NCBI RefSeq assembly: GCF_040869045.1
Contig: NC_090319.1
Coordinates: forward strand, 396,858,851-396,922,850
Direction of reading: 5' to 3'
Length of the DNA: 64,000 bases
DNA from: Eurosta solidaginis
Taxonomy: Eukaryota > Arthropoda > Insecta > Diptera > Tephritidae
In this document: positions 53,101 through 64,000 of the stretch, in pieces
Numbering within the stretch: the first letter of the stretch is position 1
How the letters are laid out: each line of letters opens with the position of its first letter
Position numbers and translations under genes: made by a program
Notes under the pieces: model-generated
Told to the model about the DNA's origin: nothing
The model's input: the letters and a program-made list of their open reading frames with translations, nothing else
Database searches by the model: none

Positions 53101-56100
53101 CTCTTGAACCAAGGAAGATTTTCAAAATTTTCTTTTTGCATTAGATAGCCATCCGTGTTTAGCACCATTCACAATTTGATCCAATGTTCTATCTATAACG
53201 GTTCAATTTCTACATCCTAGTGATGGGTTAATCGATCAGTGCTGATTAAAAACCGATTAATGTGCATATCTCTTGAGCCAAGCAAGATGGAATCCATTTT
53301 GTTTTTGCAATTGGTATTTACCCATGTGTAGATTAATTCACAAGTTGATTCAAGGTTGTATCATTAACGGTTCAGGCGCTATGAGGGTTAATCGGTTAAT
53401 TCGATAACGCGCCAAAAGCGATTATTGTGCATATCTCTTGAACGAAGCAAGATGGTAAATTTTTGTTTTGTGCAATATGTAGGTATCCACTTGTAGATTA
53501 ATCGACAATTTGATTGAAAGTTCCATCATTAACCCTTCAATGAAAAAATCGGAGTTTATCGGTATAAAAATGACCCAGAACCCGATTTGGCGCCATATCT
53601 CTTGAACCAAGGAAGATTTTCAAAATTTTCTTTTTGCATTAGATAGCCATCCGTGTTTAGCACCATTCACAATTTGATCCAATGTTCTATCTATAACGGT
53701 TCAATTTCTACATCCTAGTGATGGGTTAATCGATCAGTGCTGATTAAAAACCGATTAATGTGCATATCTCTTGAGCCAAGCAAGATGGAATCCATTTTGT
53801 TTTTGCAATTGGTATTTACCCATGTGTAGATTAATTCACAAGTTGATTCAAGGTTGTATCATTAACGGTTCAGGCGCTATGAGGGTTAATCGGTTAATTC
53901 GATAACGCGCCAAAAGCGATTATTGTGCATATCTCTTGAACGAAGCAAGATGGTAAATTTTTGTTTTGTGCAATATGTAGGTATCCACTTGTAGATTAAT
54001 CGACAATTTGATTGAAAGTTCCATCATTAACCCTTCAATGAAAAAATCGGAGTTTATCGGTATAAAAATGACCCAGAACCCGATTTGGCGCCATATCTCT
54101 TGAACCAAGGAAGATTTTCAAAATTTTCTTTTTGCATTAGATAGCCATCCGTGTTTAGCACCATTCACAATTTGATCCAATGTTCTATCTATAACGGTTC
54201 AATTTCTACATCCTAGTGATGGGTTAATCGATCAGTGCTGATTAAAAACCGATTAATGTGCATATCTCTTGAGCCAAGCAAGATGGAATCCATTTTGTTT
54301 TTGCAATTGGTATTTACCCATGTGTAGATTAATTCACAAGTTGATTCAAGGTTGTATCATTAACGGTTCAGGCGCTATGAGGGTTAATCGGTTAATTCGA
54401 TAACGCGCCAAAAGCGATTATTGTGCATATCTCTTGAACGAAGCAAGATGGTAAATTTTTGTTTTGTGCAATATGTAGGTATCCACTTGTAGATTAATCG
54501 ACAATTTGATTGAAAGTTCCATCATTAACCCTTCAATGAAAAAATCGGAGTTTATCGGTATAAAAATGACCCAGAACCCGATTTGGCGCCATATCTCTTG
54601 AACCAAGGAAGATTTTCAAAATTTTCTTTTTGCATTAGATAGCCATCCGTGTTTAGCACCATTCACAATTTGATCCAATGTTCTATCTATAACGGTTCAA
54701 TTTCTACATCCTAGTGATGGGTTAATCGATCAGTGCTGATTAAAAACCGATTAATGTGCATATCTCTTGAGCCAAGCAAGATGGAATCCATTTTGTTTTT
54801 GCAATTGGTATTTACCCATGTGTAGATTAATTCACAAGTTGATTCAAGGTTGTATCATTAACGGTTCAGGCGCTATGAGGGTTAATCGGTTAATTCGATA
54901 ACGCGCCAAAAGCGATTATTGTGCATATCTCTTGAACGAAGCAAGATGGTAAATTTTTGTTTTGTGCAATATGTAGGTATCCACTTGTAGATTAATCGAC
55001 AATTTGATTGAAAGTTCCATCATTAACCCTTCAATGAAAAAATCGGAGTTTATCGGTATAAAAATGACCCAGAACCCGATTTGGCGCCATATCTCTTGAA
55101 CCAAGGAAGATTTTCAAAATTTTCTTTTTGCATTAGATAGCCATCCGTGTTTAGCACCATTCACAATTTGATCCAATGTTCTATCTATAACGGTTCAATT
55201 TCTACATCCTAGTGATGGGTTAATCGATCAGTGCTGATTAAAAACCGATTAATGTGCATATCTCTTGAGCCAAGCAAGATGGAATCCATTTTGTTTTTGC
55301 AATTGGTATTTACCCATGTGTAGATTAATTCACAAGTTGATTCAAGGTTGTATCATTAACGGTTCAGGCGCTATGAGGGTTAATCGGTTAATTCGATAAC
55401 GCGCCAAAAGCGATTATTGTGCATATCTCTTGAACGAAGCAAGATGGTAAATTTTTGTTTTGTGCAATATGTAGGTATCCACTTGTAGATTAATCGACAA
55501 TTTGATTGAAAGTTCCATCATTAACCCTTCAATGAAAAAATCGGAGTTTATCGGTATAAAAATGACCCAGAACCCGATTTGGCGCCATATCTCTTGAACC
55601 AAGGAAGATTTTCAAAATTTTCTTTTTGCATTAGATAGCCATCCGTGTTTAGCACCATTCACAATTTGATCCAATGTTCTATCTATAACGGTTCAATTTC
55701 TACATCCTAGTGATGGGTTAATCGATCAGTGCTGATTAAAAACCGATTAATGTGCATATCTCTTGAGCCAAGCAAGATGGAATCCATTTTGTTTTTGCAA
55801 TTGGTATTTACCCATGTGTAGATTAATTCACAAGTTGATTCAAGGTTGTATCATTAACGGTTCAGGCGCTATGAGGGTTAATCGGTTAATTCGATAACGC
55901 GCCAAAAGCGATTATTGTGCATATCTCTTGAACGAAGCAAGATGGTAAATTTTTGTTTTGTGCAATATGTAGGTATCCACTTGTAGATTAATCGACAATT
56001 TGATTGAAAGTTCCATCATTAACCCTTCAATGAAAAAATCGGAGTTTATCGGTATAAAAATGACCCAGAACCCGATTTGGCGCCATATCTCTTGAACCAA

Positions 56101-59100
56101 GGAAGATTTTCAAAATTTTCTTTTTGCATTAGATAGCCATCCGTGTTTAGCACCATTCACAATTTGATCCAATGTTCTATCTATAACGGTTCAATTTCTA
56201 CATCCTAGTGATGGGTTAATCGATCAGTGCTGATTAAAAACCGATTAATGTGCATATCTCTTGAGCCAAGCAAGATGGAATCCATTTTGTTTTTGCAATT
56301 GGTATTTACCCATGTGTAGATTAATTCACAAGTTGATTCAAGGTTGTATCATTAACGGTTCAGGCGCTATGAGGGTTAATCGGTTAATTCGATAACGCGC
56401 CAAAAGCGATTATTGTGCATATCTCTTGAACGAAGCAAGATGGTAAATTTTTGTTTTGTGCAATATGTAGGTATCCACTTGTAGATTAATCGACAATTTG
56501 ATTGAAAGTTCCATCATTAACCCTTCAATGAAAAAATCGGAGTTTATCGGTATAAAAATGACCCAGAACCCGATTTGGCGCCATATCTCTTGAACCAAGG
56601 AAGATTTTCAAAATTTTCTTTTTGCATTAGATAGCCATCCGTGTTTAGCACCATTCACAATTTGATCCAATGTTCTATCTATAACGGTTCAATTTCTACA
56701 TCCTAGTGATGGGTTAATCGATCAGTGCTGATTAAAAACCGATTAATGTGCATATCTCTTGAGCCAAGCAAGATGGAATCCATTTTGTTTTTGCAATTGG
56801 TATTTACCCATGTGTAGATTAATTCACAAGTTGATTCAAGGTTGTATCATTAACGGTTCAGGCGCTATGAGGGTTAATCGGTTAATTCGATAACGCGCCA
56901 AAAGCGATTATTGTGCATATCTCTTGAACGAAGCAAGATGGTAAATTTTTGTTTTGTGCAATATGTAGGTATCCACTTGTAGATTAATCGACAATTTGAT
57001 TGAAAGTTCCATCATTAACCCTTCAATGAAAAAATCGGAGTTTATCGGTATAAAAATGACCCAGAACCCGATTTGGCGCCATATCTCTTGAACCAAGGAA
57101 GATTTTCAAAATTTTCTTTTTGCATTAGATAGCCATCCGTGTTTAGCACCATTCACAATTTGATCCAATGTTCTATCTATAACGGTTCAATTTCTACATC
57201 CTAGTGATGGGTTAATCGATCAGTGCTGATTAAAAACCGATTAATGTGCATATCTCTTGAGCCAAGCAAGATGGAATCCATTTTGTTTTTGCAATTGGTA
57301 TTTACCCATGTGTAGATTAATTCACAAGTTGATTCAAGGTTGTATCATTAACGGTTCAGGCGCTATGAGGGTTAATCGGTTAATTCGATAACGCGCCAAA
57401 AGCGATTATTGTGCATATCTCTTGAACGAAGCAAGATGGTAAATTTTTGTTTTGTGCAATATGTAGGTATCCACTTGTAGATTAATCGACAATTTGATTG
57501 AAAGTTCCATCATTAACCCTTCAATGAAAAAATCGGAGTTTATCGGTATAAAAATGACCCAGAACCCGATTTGGCGCCATATCTCTTGAACCAAGGAAGA
57601 TTTTCAAAATTTTCTTTTTGCATTAGATAGCCATCCGTGTTTAGCACCATTCACAATTTGATCCAATGTTCTATCTATAACGGTTCAATTTCTACATCCT
57701 AGTGATGGGTTAATCGATCAGTGCTGATTAAAAACCGATTAATGTGCATATCTCTTGAGCCAAGCAAGATGGAATCCATTTTGTTTTTGCAATTGGTATT
57801 TACCCATGTGTAGATTAATTCACAAGTTGATTCAAGGTTGTATCATTAACGGTTCAGGCGCTATGAGGGTTAATCGGTTAATTCGATAACGCGCCAAAAG
57901 CGATTATTGTGCATATCTCTTGAACGAAGCAAGATGGTAAATTTTTGTTTTGTGCAATATGTAGGTATCCACTTGTAGATTAATCGACAATTTGATTGAA
58001 AGTTCCATCATTAACCCTTCAATGAAAAAATCGGAGTTTATCGGTATAAAAATGACCCAGAACCCGATTTGGCGCCATATCTCTTGAACCAAGGAAGATT
58101 TTCAAAATTTTCTTTTTGCATTAGATAGCCATCCGTGTTTAGCACCATTCACAATTTGATCCAATGTTCTATCTATAACGGTTCAATTTCTACATCCTAG
58201 TGATGGGTTAATCGATCAGTGCTGATTAAAAACCGATTAATGTGCATATCTCTTGAGCCAAGCAAGATGGAATCCATTTTGTTTTTGCAATTGGTATTTA
58301 CCCATGTGTAGATTAATTCACAAGTTGATTCAAGGTTGTATCATTAACGGTTCAGGCGCTATGAGGGTTAATCGGTTAATTCGATAACGCGCCAAAAGCG
58401 ATTATTGTGCATATCTCTTGAACGAAGCAAGATGGTAAATTTTTGTTTTGTGCAATATGTAGGTATCCACTTGTAGATTAATCGACAATTTGATTGAAAG
58501 TTCCATCATTAACCCTTCAATGAAAAAATCGGAGTTTATCGGTATAAAAATGACCCAGAACCCGATTTGGCGCCATATCTCTTGAACCAAGGAAGATTTT
58601 CAAAATTTTCTTTTTGCATTAGATAGCCATCCGTGTTTAGCACCATTCACAATTTGATCCAATGTTCTATCTATAACGGTTCAATTTCTACATCCTAGTG
58701 ATGGGTTAATCGATCAGTGCTGATTAAAAACCGATTAATGTGCATATCTCTTGAGCCAAGCAAGATGGAATCCATTTTGTTTTTGCAATTGGTATTTACC
58801 CATGTGTAGATTAATTCACAAGTTGATTCAAGGTTGTATCATTAACGGTTCAGGCGCTATGAGGGTTAATCGGTTAATTCGATAACGCGCCAAAAGCGAT
58901 TATTGTGCATATCTCTTGAACGAAGCAAGATGGTAAATTTTTGTTTTGTGCAATATGTAGGTATCCACTTGTAGATTAATCGACAATTTGATTGAAAGTT
59001 CCATCATTAACCCTTCAATGAAAAAATCGGAGTTTATCGGTATAAAAATGACCCAGAACCCGATTTGGCGCCATATCTCTTGAACCAAGGAAGATTTTCA

Positions 59101-62100
59101 AAATTTTCTTTTTGCATTAGATAGCCATCCGTGTTTAGCACCATTCACAATTTGATCCAATGTTCTATCTATAACGGTTCAATTTCTACATCCTAGTGAT
59201 GGGTTAATCGATCAGTGCTGATTAAAAACCGATTAATGTGCATATCTCTTGAGCCAAGCAAGATGGAATCCATTTTGTTTTTGCAATTGGTATTTACCCA
59301 TGTGTAGATTAATTCACAAGTTGATTCAAGGTTGTATCATTAACGGTTCAGGCGCTATGAGGGTTAATCGGTTAATTCGATAACGCGCCAAAAGCGATTA
59401 TTGTGCATATCTCTTGAACGAAGCAAGATGGTAAATTTTTGTTTTGTGCAATATGTAGGTATCCACTTGTAGATTAATCGACAATTTGATTGAAAGTTCC
59501 ATCATTAACCCTTCAATGAAAAAATCGGAGTTTATCGGTATAAAAATGACCCAGAACCCGATTTGGCGCCATATCTCTTGAACCAAGGAAGATTTTCAAA
59601 ATTTTCTTTTTGCATTAGATAGCCATCCGTGTTTAGCACCATTCACAATTTGATCCAATGTTCTATCTATAACGGTTCAATTTCTACATCCTAGTGATGG
59701 GTTAATCGATCAGTGCTGATTAAAAACCGATTAATGTGCATATCTCTTGAGCCAAGCAAGATGGAATCCATTTTGTTTTTGCAATTGGTATTTACCCATG
59801 TGTAGATTAATTCACAAGTTGATTCAAGGTTGTATCATTAACGGTTCAGGCGCTATGAGGGTTAATCGGTTAATTCGATAACGCGCCAAAAGCGATTATT
59901 GTGCATATCTCTTGAACGAAGCAAGATGGTAAATTTTTGTTTTGTGCAATATGTAGGTATCCACTTGTAGATTAATCGACAATTTGATTGAAAGTTCCAT
60001 CATTAACCCTTCAATGAAAAAATCGGAGTTTATCGGTATAAAAATGACCCAGAACCCGATTTGGCGCCATATCTCTTGAACCAAGGAAGATTTTCAAAAT
60101 TTTCTTTTTGCATTAGATAGCCATCCGTGTTTAGCACCATTCACAATTTGATCCAATGTTCTATCTATAACGGTTCAATTTCTACATCCTAGTGATGGGT
60201 TAATCGATCAGTGCTGATTAAAAACCGATTAATGTGCATATCTCTTGAGCCAAGCAAGATGGAATCCATTTTGTTTTTGCAATTGGTATTTACCCATGTG
60301 TAGATTAATTCACAAGTTGATTCAAGGTTGTATCATTAACGGTTCAGGCGCTATGAGGGTTAATCGGTTAATTCGATAACGCGCCAAAAGCGATTATTGT
60401 GCATATCTCTTGAACGAAGCAAGATGGTAAATTTTTGTTTTGTGCAATATGTAGGTATCCACTTGTAGATTAATCGACAATTTGATTGAAAGTTCCATCA
60501 TTAACCCTTCAATGAAAAAATCGGAGTTTATCGGTATAAAAATGACCCAGAACCCGATTTGGCGCCATATCTCTTGAACCAAGGAAGATTTTCAAAATTT
60601 TCTTTTTGCATTAGATAGCCATCCGTGTTTAGCACCATTCACAATTTGATCCAATGTTCTATCTATAACGGTTCAATTTCTACATCCTAGTGATGGGTTA
60701 ATCGATCAGTGCTGATTAAAAACCGATTAATGTGCATATCTCTTGAGCCAAGCAAGATGGAATCCATTTTGTTTTTGCAATTGGTATTTACCCATGTGTA
60801 GATTAATTCACAAGTTGATTCAAGGTTGTATCATTAACGGTTCAGGCGCTATGAGGGTTAATCGGTTAATTCGATAACGCGCCAAAAGCGATTATTGTGC
60901 ATATCTCTTGAACGAAGCAAGATGGTAAATTTTTGTTTTGTGCAATATGTAGGTATCCACTTGTAGATTAATCGACAATTTGATTGAAAGTTCCATCATT
61001 AACCCTTCAATGAAAAAATCGGAGTTTATCGGTATAAAAATGACCCAGAACCCGATTTGGCGCCATATCTCTTGAACCAAGGAAGATTTTCAAAATTTTC
61101 TTTTTGCATTAGATAGCCATCCGTGTTTAGCACCATTCACAATTTGATCCAATGTTCTATCTATAACGGTTCAATTTCTACATCCTAGTGATGGGTTAAT
61201 CGATCAGTGCTGATTAAAAACCGATTAATGTGCATATCTCTTGAGCCAAGCAAGATGGAATCCATTTTGTTTTTGCAATTGGTATTTACCCATGTGTAGA
61301 TTAATTCACAAGTTGATTCAAGGTTGTATCATTAACGGTTCAGGCGCTATGAGGGTTAATCGGTTAATTCGATAACGCGCCAAAAGCGATTATTGTGCAT
61401 ATCTCTTGAACGAAGCAAGATGGTAAATTTTTGTTTTGTGCAATATGTAGGTATCCACTTGTAGATTAATCGACAATTTGATTGAAAGTTCCATCATTAA
61501 CCCTTCAATGAAAAAATCGGAGTTTATCGGTATAAAAATGACCCAGAACCCGATTTGGCGCCATATCTCTTGAACCAAGGAAGATTTTCAAAATTTTCTT
61601 TTTGCATTAGATAGCCATCCGTGTTTAGCACCATTCACAATTTGATCCAATGTTCTATCTATAACGGTTCAATTTCTACATCCTAGTGATGGGTTAATCG
61701 ATCAGTGCTGATTAAAAACCGATTAATGTGCATATCTCTTGAGCCAAGCAAGATGGAATCCATTTTGTTTTTGCAATTGGTATTTACCCATGTGTAGATT
61801 AATTCACAAGTTGATTCAAGGTTGTATCATTAACGGTTCAGGCGCTATGAGGGTTAATCGGTTAATTCGATAACGCGCCAAAAGCGATTATTGTGCATAT
61901 CTCTTGAACGAAGCAAGATGGTAAATTTTTGTTTTGTGCAATATGTAGGTATCCACTTGTAGATTAATCGACAATTTGATTGAAAGTTCCATCATTAACC
62001 CTTCAATGAAAAAATCGGAGTTTATCGGTATAAAAATGACCCAGAACCCGATTTGGCGCCATATCTCTTGAACCAAGGAAGATTTTCAAAATTTTCTTTT

Positions 62101-64000
62101 TGCATTAGATAGCCATCCGTGTTTAGCACCATTCACAATTTGATCCAATGTTCTATCTATAACGGTTCAATTTCTACATCCTAGTGATGGGTTAATCGAT
62201 CAGTGCTGATTAAAAACCGATTAATGTGCATATCTCTTGAGCCAAGCAAGATGGAATCCATTTTGTTTTTGCAATTGGTATTTACCCATGTGTAGATTAA
62301 TTCACAAGTTGATTCAAGGTTGTATCATTAACGGTTCAGGCGCTATGAGGGTTAATCGGTTAATTCGATAACGCGCCAAAAGCGATTATTGTGCATATCT
62401 CTTGAACGAAGCAAGATGGTAAATTTTTGTTTTGTGCAATATGTAGGTATCCACTTGTAGATTAATCGACAATTTGATTGAAAGTTCCATCATTAACCCT
62501 TCAATGAAAAAATCGGAGTTTATCGGTATAAAAATGACCCAGAACCCGATTTGGCGCCATATCTCTTGAACCAAGGAAGATTTTCAAAATTTTCTTTTTG
62601 CATTAGATAGCCATCCGTGTTTAGCACCATTCACAATTTGATCCAATGTTCTATCTATAACGGTTCAATTTCTACATCCTAGTGATGGGTTAATCGATCA
62701 GTGCTGATTAAAAACCGATTAATGTGCATATCTCTTGAGCCAAGCAAGATGGAATCCATTTTGTTTTTGCAATTGGTATTTACCCATGTGTAGATTAATT
62801 CACAAGTTGATTCAAGGTTGTATCATTAACGGTTTCAGGCGCTATGAGGGTTAATCGGTTAATTCGATAACGCGCCAAAAGCGATTATTGTGCATATCTC
62901 TTGAACGAAGCAAGATGGTAAATTTTTGTTTTGTGCAATATGTAGGTATCCACTTGTAGATTAATCGACAATTTGATTGAAAGTTCCATCATTAACCCTT
63001 CAATGAAAAAATCGGAGTTTATCGGTATAAAAATGACCCAGAACCCGATTTGGCGCCATATCTCTTGAACCAAGGAAGATTTTCAAAATTTTCTTTTTGC
63101 ATTAGATAGCCATCCGTGTTTAGCACCATTCACAATTTGATCCAATGTTCTATCTATAACGGTTCAATTTCTACATCCTAGTGATGGGTTAATCGATCAG
63201 TGCTGATTAAAAACCGATTAATGTGCATATCTCTTGAGCCAAGCAAGATGGAATCCATTTTGTTTTTGCAATTGGTATTTACCCATGTGTAGATTAATTC
63301 ACAAGTTGATTCAAGGTTGTATCATTAACGGTTCAGGCGCTATGAGGGTTAATCGGTTAATTCGATAACGCGCCAAAAGCGATTATTGTGCATATCTCTT
63401 GAACGAAGCAAGATGGTAAATTTTTGTTTTGTGCAATATGTAGGTATCCACTTGTAGATTAATCGACAATTTGATTGAAAGTTCCCATCATTAACCCTTC
63501 AATGAAAAAAATCGGAGTTTATCGGTATAAAAATGACCCAGAACCCGATTTGGCGCCATATCTCTTGAACCAAGGAAGATTTTCAAAATTTTCTTTTTGC
63601 ATTAGATAGCCATCCGTGTTTAGCACCATTCACAATTTGATCCAATGTTCTATCTATAACGGTTCAATTTCTACATCCTAGTGATGGGTTAATCGATCAG
63701 TGCTGATTAAAAACCGATTAATGTGCATATCTCTTGAGCCAAGCAAGATGGAATCCATTTTGTTTTTGCAATTGGTATTTACCCATGTGTAGATTAATTC
63801 ACAAGTTGATTCAAGGTTGTATCATTAACGGTTCAGGCGCCTATGAGGGTTAATCGGTTAATTCGATAACGCGCCAAAAGCGATTATTGTGCATATCTCT
63901 TGAACGAAGCAAGATGGTAAATTTTTGTTTTGTGCAATATGTAGGTATCCACTTGTAGATTAATCGACAATTTGATTGAAAGTTCCATCATTAACCCTTC

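Larger units (their letters stand above)
46597..64000. repeat. 498-bp higher-order satellite array
   Basis: Head-to-tail units of exactly 498 bp run from about 46,597 to the end of the window (about 35 copies) and continue beyond it. Spacing stays at 498 for more than 30 units and the ones I compared are identical. Each unit consists of three diverged monomers of 169, 165 and 164 bp, all starting near CATATCTCTTGA. A 62-residue minus-strand open frame occurs once per unit, but I see no sign that it is a gene. Confidence 0.95.

Noticed and set aside
46948..63073. A 62-residue minus-strand open frame repeated once per 498-bp unit
   Set aside because: It is a consequence of perfect tandem repetition. 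It has no domain, and an open frame identical at the DNA level (including synonymous sites) is no evidence of coding.
46597..64000. Regular repeats resembling a CRISPR array
   Set aside because: Units are 498 bp with no unique spacers, in eukaryotic DNA. This is a satellite.

Overview
The window reads as repeat-dense heterochromatin of a higher dipteran, most likely a true fruit fly (Tephritidae). The evidence is the mix of mobile elements (Penelope, BEL/Pao, Jockey-type LINEs, tRNA-derived SINEs), short AT-rich introns, and an LMBRD2-like gene remnant whose closest remembered relative is the Drosophila CG8135 protein. No species can be named without a search. There is no prokaryotic-style gene content and no demonstrably intact host gene.

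Positions 1-24,211 hold a LINE copy truncated at its 5' end and then a roughly 5 kb segment present three times in tandem (2,119-6,716; 6,717-11,734; 11,735-24,211). Each copy carries a tandem-repeat retroelement with a period of about 448 bp. Its repeat unit combines a tRNA-like Pol III promoter (A and B boxes) with a hammerhead self-cleaving ribozyme motif. I regard this as the most interesting system here: a retrozyme-like or SINE-like element. The same element occurs again at 34,326-35,143, inserted in a Penelope-like element with its own 10-bp target duplication. The third 5 kb unit is interrupted by a 7.7 kb BEL/Pao retrotransposon (14,083-21,809). That copy has gag, a pol broken by frameshifts, an extra zinc-knuckle ORF and a 3' LTR, but no recognisable 5' LTR.

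Positions 24,212-32,264 are non-coding repeats: a minisatellite of about 130 bp, a 1,626-bp tandem duplication, several copies of one AT-rich module, and a SINE. Positions 32,274-36,057 hold a nearly full-length Penelope-like element on the minus strand. It has 130-bp direct terminal repeats, each with a hammerhead ribozyme, plus RT and GIY-YIG endonuclease regions. A PIF/Harbinger-like non-autonomous transposon (36,544-38,189) follows, itself carrying a LINE 3' end and a SINE fragment.

Positions 39,160-41,462 (minus strand) hold an LMBRD2-like gene remnant that keeps intron-exon structure but has an in-frame stop, frameshifts and a MITE in its coding sequence. Positions 41,668-46,300 hold a decayed Jockey-type LINE, a MITE, retroposons, a G-rich strand and a near-perfect 94-bp palindrome. 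From about 46,597 to the end of the window runs a 498-bp satellite. It is a higher-order repeat of three diverged monomers of about 166 bp, in about 35 copies that look identical until the last 1.2 kb.

The elements connect functionally. The Penelope element encodes an RT and endonuclease and carries hammerheads. The tRNA/hammerhead element encodes nothing, has hammerheads of similar form, and shows retroposition hallmarks. The inference is that a Penelope RT mobilises the tRNA/hammerhead element. All assignments come from reading motifs; no alignment or database search was run.
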